DNA of 64,000 nucleotides from Agrobacterium fabrum str. C58 (GTDB lineage Bacteria; Pseudomonadota; Alphaproteobacteria; Rhizobiales; Rhizobiaceae). The notes beneath the pieces are model-generated. The model was not told where the DNA came from. It did not search any database and saw nothing but the letters and a program-made list of their open reading frames with translations. The translations under genes were made by a program, and so were the position numbers. The DNA lies in the NCBI RefSeq assembly GCF_000092025.1, contig NC_003062.2:1362001-1426000 (forward strand), read 5' to 3'. This document shows positions 45,821-54,429 of the stretch, piece after piece; position 1 is the first letter of the stretch; each line of letters begins with the position of its first letter.

Positions 45821-45919
45821 AATACACCCTTTGGTTTGGCCTTGCGTGATGCGCGATGGGCATTTTCGATGACCGGCGAACTGCCATCGGGCTCGCCGGG
45901 TCTGCGGCTGCGCGTTCGA

Positions 45920-45939
45920 GCCGGGAGCAGGCTCCCGGC
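45920..45939 (-). promoter_or_regulatory. Intercistronic hairpin after the Liv binding-protein gene
   Basis: GCCGGGAGC and GCTCCCGGC flank AG, giving a 7- to 9-bp perfect stem 19 nt after the binding-protein stop. No T-run on the minus strand. Fourth case in this window of a hairpin directly behind a binding-protein gene. Confidence 0.6.
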
Positions 45940-45958
45940 CCGTCTTGAATGGGGAGCT

Positions 45959-47107
45959 TTATTTATTGTCCGGCAGCAACACGAATTTGCCGTCGGCCGC
46001 TGTCAGCAACACGACCCCGCGCTGGTCGAGCCCGTAATGATTGTCGGCGGTGAATTCGTAGACGCCGTGGGTGGCGTTATACGGACCGCTGGTCTCAATG
46101 GCGTCGCGAAGGGCGGCGCGGAATTCGGCAGTGCCGGGCTTTGCCTTTTTCAACGCCACCGGAACGGCCTTCTTGAGGATCACCATGACGTCCCAGACAT
46201 GCGAGCCGAACTGGGTGCGGGTGTTGGGGCCGAACTTGCCTTCGAAAGCCTTGAGATAAGCGAGGCCTTCCTGTTTGGTCGGCGCGCTGTCCGGCTGATC
46301 TTCCGCGACCATGACCGGACCGGACGCAAACACGGTATTGTCGACGGCCTTGCCGGCAATGCGCAGGAAATCGAATGTTACGGCGCCGGAAACGACATAG
46401 ACCTTGCCCTTGAAACCGCGCTCGCGCACCCCGATCTGGGGCAGGGCGGCGCCCGTGCCGGAAGCGCCGATGAAGATGGCGTCCGGACGTGCGGCAAGCG
46501 ACTTCAGCACCTGACCCGAAACGGACGTGTCGGCGCGCGCATAACGCTCCTCCGCGACCAGTTCGAGGCCGTAGTCCTTGCCGGTAGCCTTCAGCGCATC
46601 GACCCATTGTTGGCCGTAGGAATCGGCAAAACCGATAAAGGCGACACGTTTGACGCCGTCCTTCTGCATGCGCGCAAACATGCTCTTCACCAGAACCGTG
46701 GAAAATTGCGGCATGACGAAGTTCCATTTCTTCGTTGCCGTCGGCGGGATCGGCGACAGCGCGAAATGCGGAACTTCCGTCTCATTGGCAACGCCGGCGA
46801 CGGCAATGGCTGCCGGCGTCAGCGCCGAACCGACGATAACATCGACCTTGTCGTCACTGGCAAAACGCCGGGCATTGGTGGTTGCGACGGACGGATCGCC
46901 GGCATCGTCGAGCAGGATGACCTTCAGCTTTTCGCCATCAATATCGGCCGGCCAGAATTCGATCGATTGCTTGAGCGGAATGCCGAGCGCAGCACCCGGC
47001 CCAGTGGTTGGTATGGTCACGCCGATGGTCACATCGGCAAAGGCGGAGCCTGCTGTGATCGTCAAGGCGACGGCAGTTGCCATCCATGTGTTGATGCGTT
47101 TATTCAT
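45959..47107 (-). CDS. Branched-chain-type ABC transporter substrate-binding protein (LivK family)
   Basis: A 382-residue periplasmic binding protein. Signal peptide residues 1-24 (ending GSAFA). VTIGVTIPTTGPGAALGIP and KLKVILLDDAGDPSVATTNA are family-typical; AFIGFADSYGQQWVDALK and FIGASGTGAALPQIG follow. GGGAGG lies upstream. Being directly before the hydroxycinnamate operon, it may bind an aromatic acid rather than leucine; members of this family binding benzoate- and hydroxycinnamate-type compounds are known. That role is inference. Confidence 0.9.
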   Translation of the reverse strand: MNKRINTWMATAVALTITAGSAFADVTIGVTIPTTGPGAALGIPLKQSIEFWPADIDGEKLKVILLDDAGDPSVATTNARRFASDDKVDVIVGSALTPAAIAVAGVANETEVPHFALSPIPPTATKKWNFVMPQFSTVLVKSMFARMQKDGVKRVAFIGFADSYGQQWVDALKATGKDYGLELVAEERYARADTSVSGQVLKSLAARPDAIFIGASGTGAALPQIGVRERGFKGKVYVVSGAVTFDFLRIAGKAVDNTVFASGPVMVAEDQPDSAPTKQEGLAYLKAFEGKFGPNTRTQFGSHVWDVMVILKKAVPVALKKAKPGTAEFRAALRDAIETSGPYNATHGVYEFTADNHYGLDQRGVVLLTAADGKFVLLPDNK

Positions 47108-47175
47108 TGTCTTCCCTCCCAATGATCGGGCGTCGGTGACAGCCCTGAAAAATGCGTCTCATTCTTTTCGTGACG

Positions 47176-48768
47176 TCAGGCCGCTTTTCCCGTCCGCCGT
47201 GCCTGCGCATCCGCGACGCCTTCGACCCGCACGGTCATCCATGCGGCGAATGCCTCCCAGGCGGCGTTCAGATAGTTGTTGGCCTGCCAGAGGCCGGTTT
47301 CCGGCTCGTTTTCCAGCGCCGCCATGCGTCGGCTCTCGGCCTCGAAAGCATCCAGCACGGATGCTGCCGCTTTGGTTTTGTCGGACCGGTAATCAGCGAG
47401 TTCGCTGCGGGCGCGTTTCAGAAAAACGTCGAGACCCTTTCCGCCTTCCCGCCACAGCCGCCTTGTCAGAAGGTCGATCGCCTGCATGCCGGTGGTGCCT
47501 TCATAGATCGTCATCACCCGGGCATCGCGCAGATATTGCTCAAGCGGCCATTCCCGGGTGTAACCCGCACCGCCAAGTATCTGGATGGCCTGATTGGAGA
47601 CGGTGAAGCCGGCATCCGCACCGAAATTCTTGACAAGCGGCAGCAGCCAGCGCGAGAGCGCCTGCAAATCGCCGCGCAGCTCTTCCTTCGGCTCCATGCG
47701 GGCAAGATCCATGACTGTTGCGAGTTCCAGTGTTGCTGCCCGCAATGTTTCCGTGCGCAGGCGGGCTTCCTGAAGCTGGCGGCGAATATCGGGGTGGTGT
47801 GCGATGGCGACGGCGGGTTTTGCCGGATCGCCGCCTTGTTGGCGCTCCTGCGCATAGGTTTCGGCAATATCGATGGCGGCCGAGGCCAGTCCCAGCCCCT
47901 GACAGCCGGTCTGCAACCGCATCAATTCGATCATGGCGAAAAGCTGCGCCAGCCCGCGCCCTTCCTCACCCAGTAAGAGGCCGCGGGCACCGTCGAAACG
48001 CAGCGCGCAGGTGGGCGAGCCGTGCAGCCCCATTTTTTCCTCGATCCGCTCGACGGTGACGCCGTTGCGTTCGCCATCGATCTCATCCGGCACAAGGAAA
48101 AGGCTGAGGCCGCGCGTCCCGGTTTCTTCGCCGGTGCGGGCGAGAAGACAATGGCCGATACGCATCGCCATGTCATGGTCGCCGAAGGATATCCAGATTT
48201 TCCGACCCTCGATGCGCCATGCGCCTTCCCTGAAGACGGCGCGACTGCGCAGACGGGCGAGGTCGGAACCGGCATCAGGCTCGGAAATGCAGATGGTGGC
48301 AGCCCATTCCCCCGCCGCAAGGCGCGGCACCCATTCGTCCGCAACGGCTCCTTCCGCGGTCTCGGCAAGAAGGTGACAGGCGGCGCGGGTCGAGCCTGAC
48401 GCCATCATCAGCGCCACGCAGCCCCGTTCGAAAAGTGGAGCGCAGGCGGCCTGTAACACCAGCGGCAGAGCCTGACCGCCGAAGCGTTCCGGCACATCCA
48501 TGGCCAGCCAGCCATCGCCCGCATGCCGCCGAAAAGCATCGGCAAAACCGGTGGGAACGCGAACGCGGCCATCGACCACGGTGCAGCCTTCACGATCGGC
48601 GGGTGTATTGAGCGGTTCAAGCACGGTTTCGGCAAAACGCGCCGCTTCGTTGAGGATGGCCACTACCAGGGCATCATCGCAATCGCCACGGAGAGACTGG
48701 ATGCGACGCCAGCCGGACGTTGCCTTCAGAAGCTCCATCGTGCGGGCCGCCTGGGTTGAAAAACTCAT
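47176..48768 (-). CDS. Acyl-CoA dehydrogenase
   Basis: A 530-residue FAD-dependent acyl-CoA dehydrogenase. FAD/substrate blocks: ICISEPDAGSDLARLRSRAV, GWLAMDVPERFGGQALPLVL and GGAGYTREWPLEQYLRDARV; the catalytic base glutamate is in TIYEGTTGMQAIDLL. A C-terminal extension makes it longer than the usual 380 residues, as in the FadE-related ACAD group. It starts 4 nt after the SDR stop, so it is in the fcs operon. A role in oxidising dihydrohydroxycinnamoyl-CoA to the unsaturated CoA ester is a reasonable inference; ferulate itself would not need it. Confidence 0.9.
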   Translation of the reverse strand: MSFSTQAARTMELLKATSGWRRIQSLRGDCDDALVVAILNEAARFAETVLEPLNTPADREGCTVVDGRVRVPTGFADAFRRHAGDGWLAMDVPERFGGQALPLVLQAACAPLFERGCVALMMASGSTRAACHLLAETAEGAVADEWVPRLAAGEWAATICISEPDAGSDLARLRSRAVFREGAWRIEGRKIWISFGDHDMAMRIGHCLLARTGEETGTRGLSLFLVPDEIDGERNGVTVERIEEKMGLHGSPTCALRFDGARGLLLGEEGRGLAQLFAMIELMRLQTGCQGLGLASAAIDIAETYAQERQQGGDPAKPAVAIAHHPDIRRQLQEARLRTETLRAATLELATVMDLARMEPKEELRGDLQALSRWLLPLVKNFGADAGFTVSNQAIQILGGAGYTREWPLEQYLRDARVMTIYEGTTGMQAIDLLTRRLWREGGKGLDVFLKRARSELADYRSDKTKAAASVLDAFEAESRRMAALENEPETGLWQANNYLNAAWEAFAAWMTVRVEGVADAQARRTGKAA

Positions 48769-48772
48769 CACA

Positions 48773-49546
48773 TCACCGCGGCTGCATGCGGATCGCGCCA
48801 TCCAGCCGGATGACTTCACCGTTCATGTAATCGTTCTCGATGAGAAAGCGCACCGTATCGGCGAATTCGGCTGGATCGCCGAGCCGGGAAGGGTGGGGTA
48901 TCTGGCCCGCAAGGCTCTCCTGAACCTCCTGCGGCAATCCCTGAAGCAGGGGGGTCAGGAAAATGCCGGGCGCCACGGTGTTCACCCGAATGCGGAAGCG
49001 GGCAAGTTCGCGTGCTGCGGGCAGGGCGAGTGAAACGATGCCGCCTTTCGACGCGGCATAGGCCGCTTGCCCGATCTGGCCCTCGAAAGCGGCAACCGAC
49101 GCCGTGTTGACGATCACACCATTGTCTTGGCGACTGTCTTGGCCTTCATCCTGTTCCCTCTCAGCCATGTGAGCGGCCGCAAGCCGCATCATGTTGAAGG
49201 TGCCGATCAGGTTGACGCGGATGACCTGTTCGAAATCGCCAAGCGGTTGCGGCCCTTCGCGACCGAGAATTCGACCCGCGGTGCCGATGCCCGCGCAATT
49301 GACGAGAATACGAAGGCCGCCTTTGGCGGAAGCGGCTACCTTTATTGCCGCCTGCGCATCGGCGTCGCTTGTCACATCGCCTTGAACGGCCTTACCGCCG
49401 ATCTCCGCCGCCAGCTTTTTGCCGGCTTCGCCGTTACGGTCAAAAATGGTGACCGCCGCGCCGCGAGCCGCGAGCATTCGCGCCACGGCCGCCCCGAGGC
49501 CGGATGCCGCACCCGTGACGAGTGCGCCTGCGCCTTCGATATTCAT
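48773..49546 (-). CDS. SDR 3-hydroxyacyl-CoA dehydrogenase of the hydroxycinnamate pathway
   Basis: A 257-residue short-chain dehydrogenase similar to type-2 3-hydroxyacyl-CoA dehydrogenases. NAD motif TGAASGLGAAVARML (residues 11-25), NCAGIGTAGR, catalytic serine in NTASVAAFEGQIGQ, Y-x-x-x-K in YAASKGG. It would oxidise the beta-hydroxypropionyl-CoA side chain made by Ech to the beta-keto form. In A. fabrum the equivalent gene was reported as needed for ferulate breakdown. The ATG overlaps the fcs stop by 4 bp. Confidence 0.9.
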   Translation of the reverse strand: MNIEGAGALVTGAASGLGAAVARMLAARGAAVTIFDRNGEAGKKLAAEIGGKAVQGDVTSDADAQAAIKVAASAKGGLRILVNCAGIGTAGRILGREGPQPLGDFEQVIRVNLIGTFNMMRLAAAHMAEREQDEGQDSRQDNGVIVNTASVAAFEGQIGQAAYAASKGGIVSLALPAARELARFRIRVNTVAPGIFLTPLLQGLPQEVQESLAGQIPHPSRLGDPAEFADTVRFLIENDYMNGEVIRLDGAIRMQPR

Positions 49547-51378
49547 GCTGCTACCTCTCTGCCAACGGTGATGACCTGCGGCGTGTCGCCGTAAAGTGAC
49601 TCTACGAGCTCCTTGCGATGCAGAAGCACGGCGCGCTGGTTGATCGATCCCTTGTCCGTAACCTCGCCTTTCTCGAAGCGCAGCGCGTCTTCCATCACGA
49701 GAATGCGCATGACGCGGCTTGCGGAACCGCTCGCCTGTTTTTGATGCGCCGAAAGCTTCGCGACAATCTGCGCCCTGACACTCGGGTGCCGGATGATCTC
49801 CGCATCGGAGAGATGTTGCGAACCGCGAACAAGCTCACGTAGCGCCGGTATGAATGGCACGACGAGAGCGCCCAGTTCGGCCCGGTTTTCGCCCGTTATG
49901 ACGGCATCACGGATCAGCCCGGCGAACATGTTGACTAATTGCGCGCGCAAAGGCCCGACGGCCACCCAGGTGCCGGTCTGCAGCTTGAAGTTTTCCGCCA
50001 TGCGGCCATCGAAATAAAAGCCGCGGCGCGGATCGTCCGCGACGGCAAATTTGACGGTATCGCCGATTCGATAGAACCCTTCCTCGTCGAAGGCTGCCGC
50101 CGTCAATTCGCCATTACGCCAGTAACCGGGCGTGATGTTCGGGCCTTTCAGCCGTAATTCGTACCGGCCATCGAAGGGCACGAGTTTCATCGTCACGCCC
50201 TGCGCCGGGATACCGATATTGCCGGGCTTGTCCTGCGGTTCGGTGCAGAACAGCGAGAAGGGTGCCGTCTCCGTCGAGCCGAGGCCGGCACCCATGAGAA
50301 CCGCATGGCCGACCGTTGCCATGGAAAGCTCCGTCAGCGCATCCCATGTGTGCTGCGCCATGCCGGCACCGGCATACATCAGCATCTTCAGGTCGCGAAA
50401 AAAGCTGCGGCACAGCGCCTCGTCCTTGCGCATTGCCTGGACCAGCATTTCGTGGCCAGCGGGAACGTTGAAATACCAGGTGGGCGATATGTCCCGGAGA
50501 TTGTCCAGTGTCTGGCCGATCTGCGCCGGGCTGGGCTTGCCGCGATCGATATAATAGGTACCGCCATTATAGAGGACGAGGTTGAACACCTTGTTCCCCG
50601 CGGCCGTGTGGTTCCATGGCGCCCAATCAACGACGACCGGCGGCTCCTCGCGAAAGTAGCCATAACAATCGGCAATCATTTCCTGATTGGAGCACAACAT
50701 GCGTTGCGTCTGGATGACCGCTTTGGGCGAACCAGTCGTGCCTGACGTGAAAAGGAATTTGGCGACGGTATCCGGCCCGACCGCATCGAAAGCACGATCA
50801 ACCGCTTCGGTCGGCTCCGTTTCAAGCAGGGTTTCGAAATGAAACGTATTGGAACGATCTTCCGGCAGGTTGCGGAGGCCGACCAGCGGTGTACCGTCGT
50901 CGAAAACCTCGCCGAGCGCCCGGCGAAAGGGCGTCGCATCCTCGGCAAAAACCATCCCCGGGGTGATCTGCCCGCGGATGTCGGCGAGTTTGGTGAGATC
51001 GGCCGACGTGGCATAGGCCGGCGTGATGGCAGCCGAGGCGATACCGACATGCTGGGCCGCAAGCACCATCAACGCATGCTCGATGGAATTTTCAGAAAGC
51101 ACCAGCAGCGGCCTCTCGACCGAAAGGTCATGATCGAGAAGGAACTGGCCGATACGCCGTATCTTGTCGAGAGCCTCGGCGTAGCTGACCCGGCGCCATG
51201 GCTCGCGACCCTGACGGTCGGCCATCCATGTGCGCTCCGGTGCCGAACGACACCAGTGAAGGAGACGCTCATTCAATTTCTGCGGATAGGGGCCAAGCGG
51301 ATCGTTCCGCCAGATCATGATCTCGCCGTTCGGCCGCTTCTCCCATGCGACATCTGGCGACCAAAGTTTCACACTCAT
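49543..51378 (-). CDS. fcs: Feruloyl-CoA synthase
   Basis: A 611-residue AMP-forming acyl-CoA ligase. The P-loop is FLFTSGTTGSPKAVIQTQRM, then DWAPWNHTAAGNK and GAGLGSTETAPF, and the C-terminal FYRIGDTVKFA. Length and sequence fit feruloyl-CoA synthases, which activate ferulate, p-coumarate and caffeate. ATG at 51378 is preferred (AGGAGG 8 nt upstream) over GTG at 51384 (2 nt). First gene of the minus-strand operon fcs-SDR-acyl-CoA dehydrogenase, divergent from ech. Confidence 0.92.
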   Translation of the reverse strand: MSVKLWSPDVAWEKRPNGEIMIWRNDPLGPYPQKLNERLLHWCRSAPERTWMADRQGREPWRRVSYAEALDKIRRIGQFLLDHDLSVERPLLVLSENSIEHALMVLAAQHVGIASAAITPAYATSADLTKLADIRGQITPGMVFAEDATPFRRALGEVFDDGTPLVGLRNLPEDRSNTFHFETLLETEPTEAVDRAFDAVGPDTVAKFLFTSGTTGSPKAVIQTQRMLCSNQEMIADCYGYFREEPPVVVDWAPWNHTAAGNKVFNLVLYNGGTYYIDRGKPSPAQIGQTLDNLRDISPTWYFNVPAGHEMLVQAMRKDEALCRSFFRDLKMLMYAGAGMAQHTWDALTELSMATVGHAVLMGAGLGSTETAPFSLFCTEPQDKPGNIGIPAQGVTMKLVPFDGRYELRLKGPNITPGYWRNGELTAAAFDEEGFYRIGDTVKFAVADDPRRGFYFDGRMAENFKLQTGTWVAVGPLRAQLVNMFAGLIRDAVITGENRAELGALVVPFIPALRELVRGSQHLSDAEIIRHPSVRAQIVAKLSAHQKQASGSASRVMRILVMEDALRFEKGEVTDKGSINQRAVLLHRKELVESLYGDTPQVITVGREVAA

Positions 51379-51444
51379 CGTCACGACCTCCTCCCAGACG
51401 TCATTTACGCGAACCGTACGAATAATCTTTTGTCAAAAAAATGA

Positions 51445-51473
51445 TTACAAGAAAATAATATCCTTGTAAACAA
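51445..51473. promoter_or_regulatory. Candidate HcaR (MarR) operator between fcs and ech
   Basis: Inverted repeat TTACAAG (51445-51451) and CTTGTAA (51463-51469). The right arm extends to CTTGTAAACAA (51463-51473), the reverse complement of TTGTTTACAAG found in the hcaR promoter at 57573-57583. A minus-strand TTGACA at 51431-51436 next to it could serve fcs. Confidence 0.55.
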
Positions 51474-51522
51474 AATGCGGAAGATAGATTGTATATGAGA
51501 CGAAATTATCGGAGACCTCGCC

Positions 51523-52320
51523 ATGAGCGAAAAAATGACAGAAGAATTTGTCTCTTACGAATTGCGGGGTGACATCGCCCTTGTTGGCCTCAACAGGCCA
51601 CAAAAGCGCAACGCCATCAGTGACCGTTTCGTTGAGGCTATTGCCGCCGCCGCCGCGCGGGCGGAAAACGAAGCCCGTGCCGCCGTCATTTTCGGTCATG
51701 GCGATCATTTCTGCGCCGGTCTCGATCTTGGCGAACATATCCACAAGACGCCGATCGAAGGCGTGCGCGGCTCCCGCCGCTGGCACGCCGTGTTCTCGCA
51801 GATCGAGCATGGCACCATACCGTGGGTTTCCGCCCTGCATGGCGCGGTCGTCGGCGGTGGGTTGGAGCTGGCCGCCTCGACCCATCTGCGGGTTGCCGAC
51901 GAAAGCGCCTTCTTTGCGTTGCCCGAGGGCCAACGCGGCATTTTCGTTGGGGGAGGCGGATCCGTCCGCATCGCGCGGCTGCTGGGGGTCGCCCGCATGA
52001 GCGACATGATGCTGACTGGACGGGTCGCTTCGTCCGCCGAAGCCGAACGCTGGAACCTTGTGCAATATGCTGTGCCGCGCGGCGAAGCGCTTGCGAAGGC
52101 GCAGGAGCTCGCCACCATTGCAGCGTCCAATGCACCTTTGTCCAACTATGCCGTTATCAACGCGCTTCCCCGCATTCAGGATATGGCCAAGGAGGACGGG
52201 CTGTTCGTCGAGTCCTTCATTTCCTCCTTCACGGCGGCCAGCCCCGAAGCCGAAGAACGCCTGCGCGCCTTTCTTGAAAAACGCGCTACGCGGCTGAAAG
52301 CACCGGACACGACGGCCTGA
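51523..52320 (+). CDS. ech: Enoyl-CoA hydratase (feruloyl-CoA hydratase)
   Basis: A 265-residue crotonase-fold protein. Oxyanion-hole blocks are AVIFGHGDHFCAGLDLGEHI and HGAVVGGGLELAASTHLRVA, then GIFVGGGGSVRIARLLG. In this pathway it adds water to feruloyl-CoA. Classical Ech enzymes also cleave the product to vanillin and acetyl-CoA, but in A. fabrum the hydrated CoA ester is reported to go on to beta-oxidation. GGAGACC lies 6 nt before the start. Divergent from fcs with shared control region. Confidence 0.92.
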   Translation: MSEKMTEEFVSYELRGDIALVGLNRPQKRNAISDRFVEAIAAAAARAENEARAAVIFGHGDHFCAGLDLGEHIHKTPIEGVRGSRRWHAVFSQIEHGTIPWVSALHGAVVGGGLELAASTHLRVADESAFFALPEGQRGIFVGGGGSVRIARLLGVARMSDMMLTGRVASSAEAERWNLVQYAVPRGEALAKAQELATIAASNAPLSNYAVINALPRIQDMAKEDGLFVESFISSFTAASPEAEERLRAFLEKRATRLKAPDTTA

Positions 52321-52349
52321 CGGCACTGTCCTCAAGCCATCTCGCAATA

Positions 52350-52377
52350 TCGCCTGAGAATAAGCTTTCTCAGGCGA
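52350..52377. terminator. Convergent hairpin between ech and metF
   Basis: TCGCCTGAGAA (52350-52360) and TTCTCAGGCGA (52367-52377), a perfect 11-bp stem with a 6-nt loop. It includes the metF stop codon (52370-52372). Symmetric place between convergent genes suggests termination in both directions, though T-runs are missing. Confidence 0.5.
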
Positions 52378-53290
52378 CATTGGCCAGCGTCCCGGTGGAG
52401 GCATGTTTCTTCATCCACTCGGCAGAGGGCTTGATGCCGCCGAGCGGAAAAATATGGACATGCTCGATGAGACTATCGGGATTTGCCGCCTTGTGGTCGA
52501 TAAGTTCGGCGATGAAATCGGTCGGCTCGTAAGGAACGAAGAGCCTCGAAAGATCAAGCGCGCGCTTCTGCAGCACCTTCAGAGACGGCCCAACGCCGCA
52601 GGCGATTGCGAATTTGATCAATGTCTGCAGTTTTGTCGGACCAGCAATACCGACGTGAACAGGAATTGTCACACCCATATTCCCGATGCGTTTTGCCCAT
52701 TCGATAACCACCTTCGCTTCGAAGGCGAATTGGGTCGTCAGGGCAAGCCGGGCGTCGGTGCGGCTGGCGAAATCCTGCTTCCACAACAAGGCCTGATCGA
52801 CACCTCTTGAAGAGCCATCGCTGTCTATGTCGCGATTACCCTCGGGATGGCCGGCCAGATGAAGGTGGGTAAACCCCATCTTGTCGAAGAGGCCCGTCTC
52901 AATCATGTCGATCGAGCTCGAAAAACTGCCAGCGGGCTGTTTCTGGCCGCCACCCAGCAGCAGCGCCTGCGTCACGCCGGCCTCGCCCTGGTAACGCTTC
53001 AGCCAGTCCTCCAGCTCGTTTTTGCCGCTGATGCCACGCGCCGGCAGATGCGGCATCACGGGAAAGCCTTCGTCATGCAAGCGCTTTGCGGTGGATACCA
53101 TGTCGGCTATCGGCGTTCCGTCTATGTGGGCGATGTAAACCCGCGTGCCATCAGGCAGAATATTTCTGAAATCATCGATCTTTGCCGCAGTGCGCGGCAT
53201 GACCTCGATCGACCAGCCAGCCAGGATGTTGCTAGATCTGACAACATCTCCGTCGGCACCGGAATTATCCCAAAAACTCGACCAACCCAT
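52370..53290 (-). CDS. metF: Methylenetetrahydrofolate reductase (MetF family)
   Basis: A 306-residue MetF-family flavoprotein with the catalytic glutamate in SIEVMPRTAAK, VMPHLPARGISGKNELEDWL and LLLGGGQKQPAG for the flavin barrel. It interconverts 5-methyl- and 5,10-methylene-tetrahydrofolate. Next to a LigM-type O-demethylase it would recycle the methyl-folate formed from vanillate. The start MGWSSFWDN has GGGAGAAAG upstream; the frame extends into the operator region. The -10 region is covered by ATGTATACAT. It is not beside methionine genes, so it is likely a pathway-specific copy. Confidence 0.88.
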   Translation of the reverse strand: MGWSSFWDNSGADGDVVRSSNILAGWSIEVMPRTAAKIDDFRNILPDGTRVYIAHIDGTPIADMVSTAKRLHDEGFPVMPHLPARGISGKNELEDWLKRYQGEAGVTQALLLGGGQKQPAGSFSSSIDMIETGLFDKMGFTHLHLAGHPEGNRDIDSDGSSRGVDQALLWKQDFASRTDARLALTTQFAFEAKVVIEWAKRIGNMGVTIPVHVGIAGPTKLQTLIKFAIACGVGPSLKVLQKRALDLSRLFVPYEPTDFIAELIDHKAANPDSLIEHVHIFPLGGIKPSAEWMKKHASTGTLANVA

Positions 53291-53317
53291 CGCTTTCTCC
53301 CTTAGCGAGACCTGATT

Positions 53318-53347
53318 ATGTATACATGAAACGGCTACTTCAATCAA
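53318..53347 (-). promoter_or_regulatory. metF promoter with GntR operator
   Basis: Minus-strand TTGATT (53342-53347), 17-nt spacer, TATACA (53319-53324). The palindrome ATGTATACAT (53318-53327) covers the -10. As I recall, this decamer is the motif reported for the A. fabrum GntR regulator of this cluster. Confidence 0.75.
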
Positions 53348-53517
53348 AATTTTGCGAAAAACCAAGAATATTGACGAATTATTTAATCTTAATTAGATTG
53401 AATGAATACATGTTGATGCGATGGTGTCGGTTTAGCCTATGATTTCTGTGCGATTTCAAAGGGAGGCGGCATGTCCTGTCGGTGGTGAAGTTCTGTGTCC
53501 TGTTGCTTGAGTTGCTA
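53348..53517. other. AT-rich intergenic region between metF and gntR
   Basis: The full metF-gntR gap is 307 bp and holds two ATGTATACAT operators at its sides. This central part is clearly more AT-rich than the coding DNA around it (for example TTAATTAGATTG near 53388). I see no gene, RNA or repeat in it; it probably only carries the promoters. Confidence 0.5.
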
Positions 53518-53527
53518 ATGTATACAT
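53518..53527 (+). promoter_or_regulatory. GntR operator upstream of the GntR gene
   Basis: ATGTATACAT, perfect 10-bp palindrome, 71 bp before the regulator start. TATACA within it can act as the -10 (weak -35 TCCTGT, 17 nt upstream), implying autoregulation. Confidence 0.65.
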
Positions 53528-53597
53528 GGCATGTCGCTTGAATAAGCGTGCTCGATGTCGTTGATGGCGGCGCTCCGGTGGATGGAAGGGGTGAGAT

Positions 53598-54332
53598 ATG
53601 AGGCAGGTGGATGCTGCGACACATGGCGGCCGGGCGGTGATCGAACTCAGGGAAAAAATCCTGAGTGGCGAATTGCCTGGCGGCATGCGGCTCTTCGAAG
53701 TGTCGACCGCCGAGCTTCTGGATATTTCCCGAACTCCGGTGCGCGAAGCGCTGTCACGCCTCACGGAAGAAGGTTTGCTTAATCGTCTGCCGGGCGGCGG
53801 ATTTGTTGTGCGCCGCTTTGGTTTTGCGGATGTCGTGGATGCCATTGAAGTACGTGGCGTCATGGAGGGTACGGCGGCGCGGCTTGCCGCTGAGCGCGGT
53901 GTCTCGAAAGTGGCGCTGGAGGAGATCGATGCCACTGTCCAGCAATTGGACCTGTGCTTCGGTGATCGTGTCGATGACGTCGATTTCGATGGTTACGCAG
54001 CGCTCAATCGGATTTTTCATCATCAACTGGCGGCGCTCTGCGGCAGTGAGATGATTCGCCGCGAGGTCGAGCGCGCAAGCTCCCTGCCTTTTGCGTCCCC
54101 TTCGGCCTTTCTGCCCGACAAGGCGAATATTGGCGCCTTTCGCCGCTCGCTGCGAGGCGCACAGGAGCAGCACAAGGCGATAGTCGCGGCAATCGTGGCG
54201 CGGGAAGGCGCGCGCGCGGAGGCTGTGGCGCGGGAGCATTCCCGCACAGCACGCACCAATCTTGAATACATGATCCGCGAAGCGCCTGAACTGATTGCGC
54301 AGGTTCCGGGTCTCGCACTCATCAGCGACTAA
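53598..54332 (+). CDS. GntR/VanR-subfamily regulator of hydroxycinnamate degradation
   Basis: A 244-residue FCD-domain GntR protein. Winged helix with FEVSTAELLDISRTPVREAL (about residues 33-52) and RLPGGGFVVRRFG; helical effector domain with aspartate/histidine metal ligands (FDGYAALNRIFHHQLA, AREHSRTARTNLEYM). It matches by context the regulator described at this locus in A. fabrum, reported to respond to a folate C1 intermediate; I recall this and cannot read it from sequence. Operators ATGTATACAT lie at its own gene, metF and ligM. Confidence 0.88.
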   Translation: MRQVDAATHGGRAVIELREKILSGELPGGMRLFEVSTAELLDISRTPVREALSRLTEEGLLNRLPGGGFVVRRFGFADVVDAIEVRGVMEGTAARLAAERGVSKVALEEIDATVQQLDLCFGDRVDDVDFDGYAALNRIFHHQLAALCGSEMIRREVERASSLPFASPSAFLPDKANIGAFRRSLRGAQEQHKAIVAAIVAREGARAEAVAREHSRTARTNLEYMIREAPELIAQVPGLALISD

Positions 54333-54429
54333 GCGGCGGAAATCGCTGCAAATCCAGGGGTGGCGCCTTTTGGCGCCGCCTTTATTTTTGTCGACACCCT
54401 CCCTGACGCGGTAATTTTGCGCTTGCAAT

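Noticed and set aside
44783..47125. A 780-codon plus-strand open frame opposite the Liv genes
   Set aside because: It is antisense to four well-supported transporter genes, is composed of low-complexity Arg/Glu/His/Gly-rich sequence, has no ribosome site and resembles no family. Long antisense frames are common in GC-rich DNA with strong third-position bias.
51408..51436. A complete fcs promoter based on the minus-strand TTGACA
   Set aside because: The -35 is perfect, but at 16-18 nt the -10 would be TTCGCG or TCGCGT, too poor to call; kept only as a note in the operator entry.
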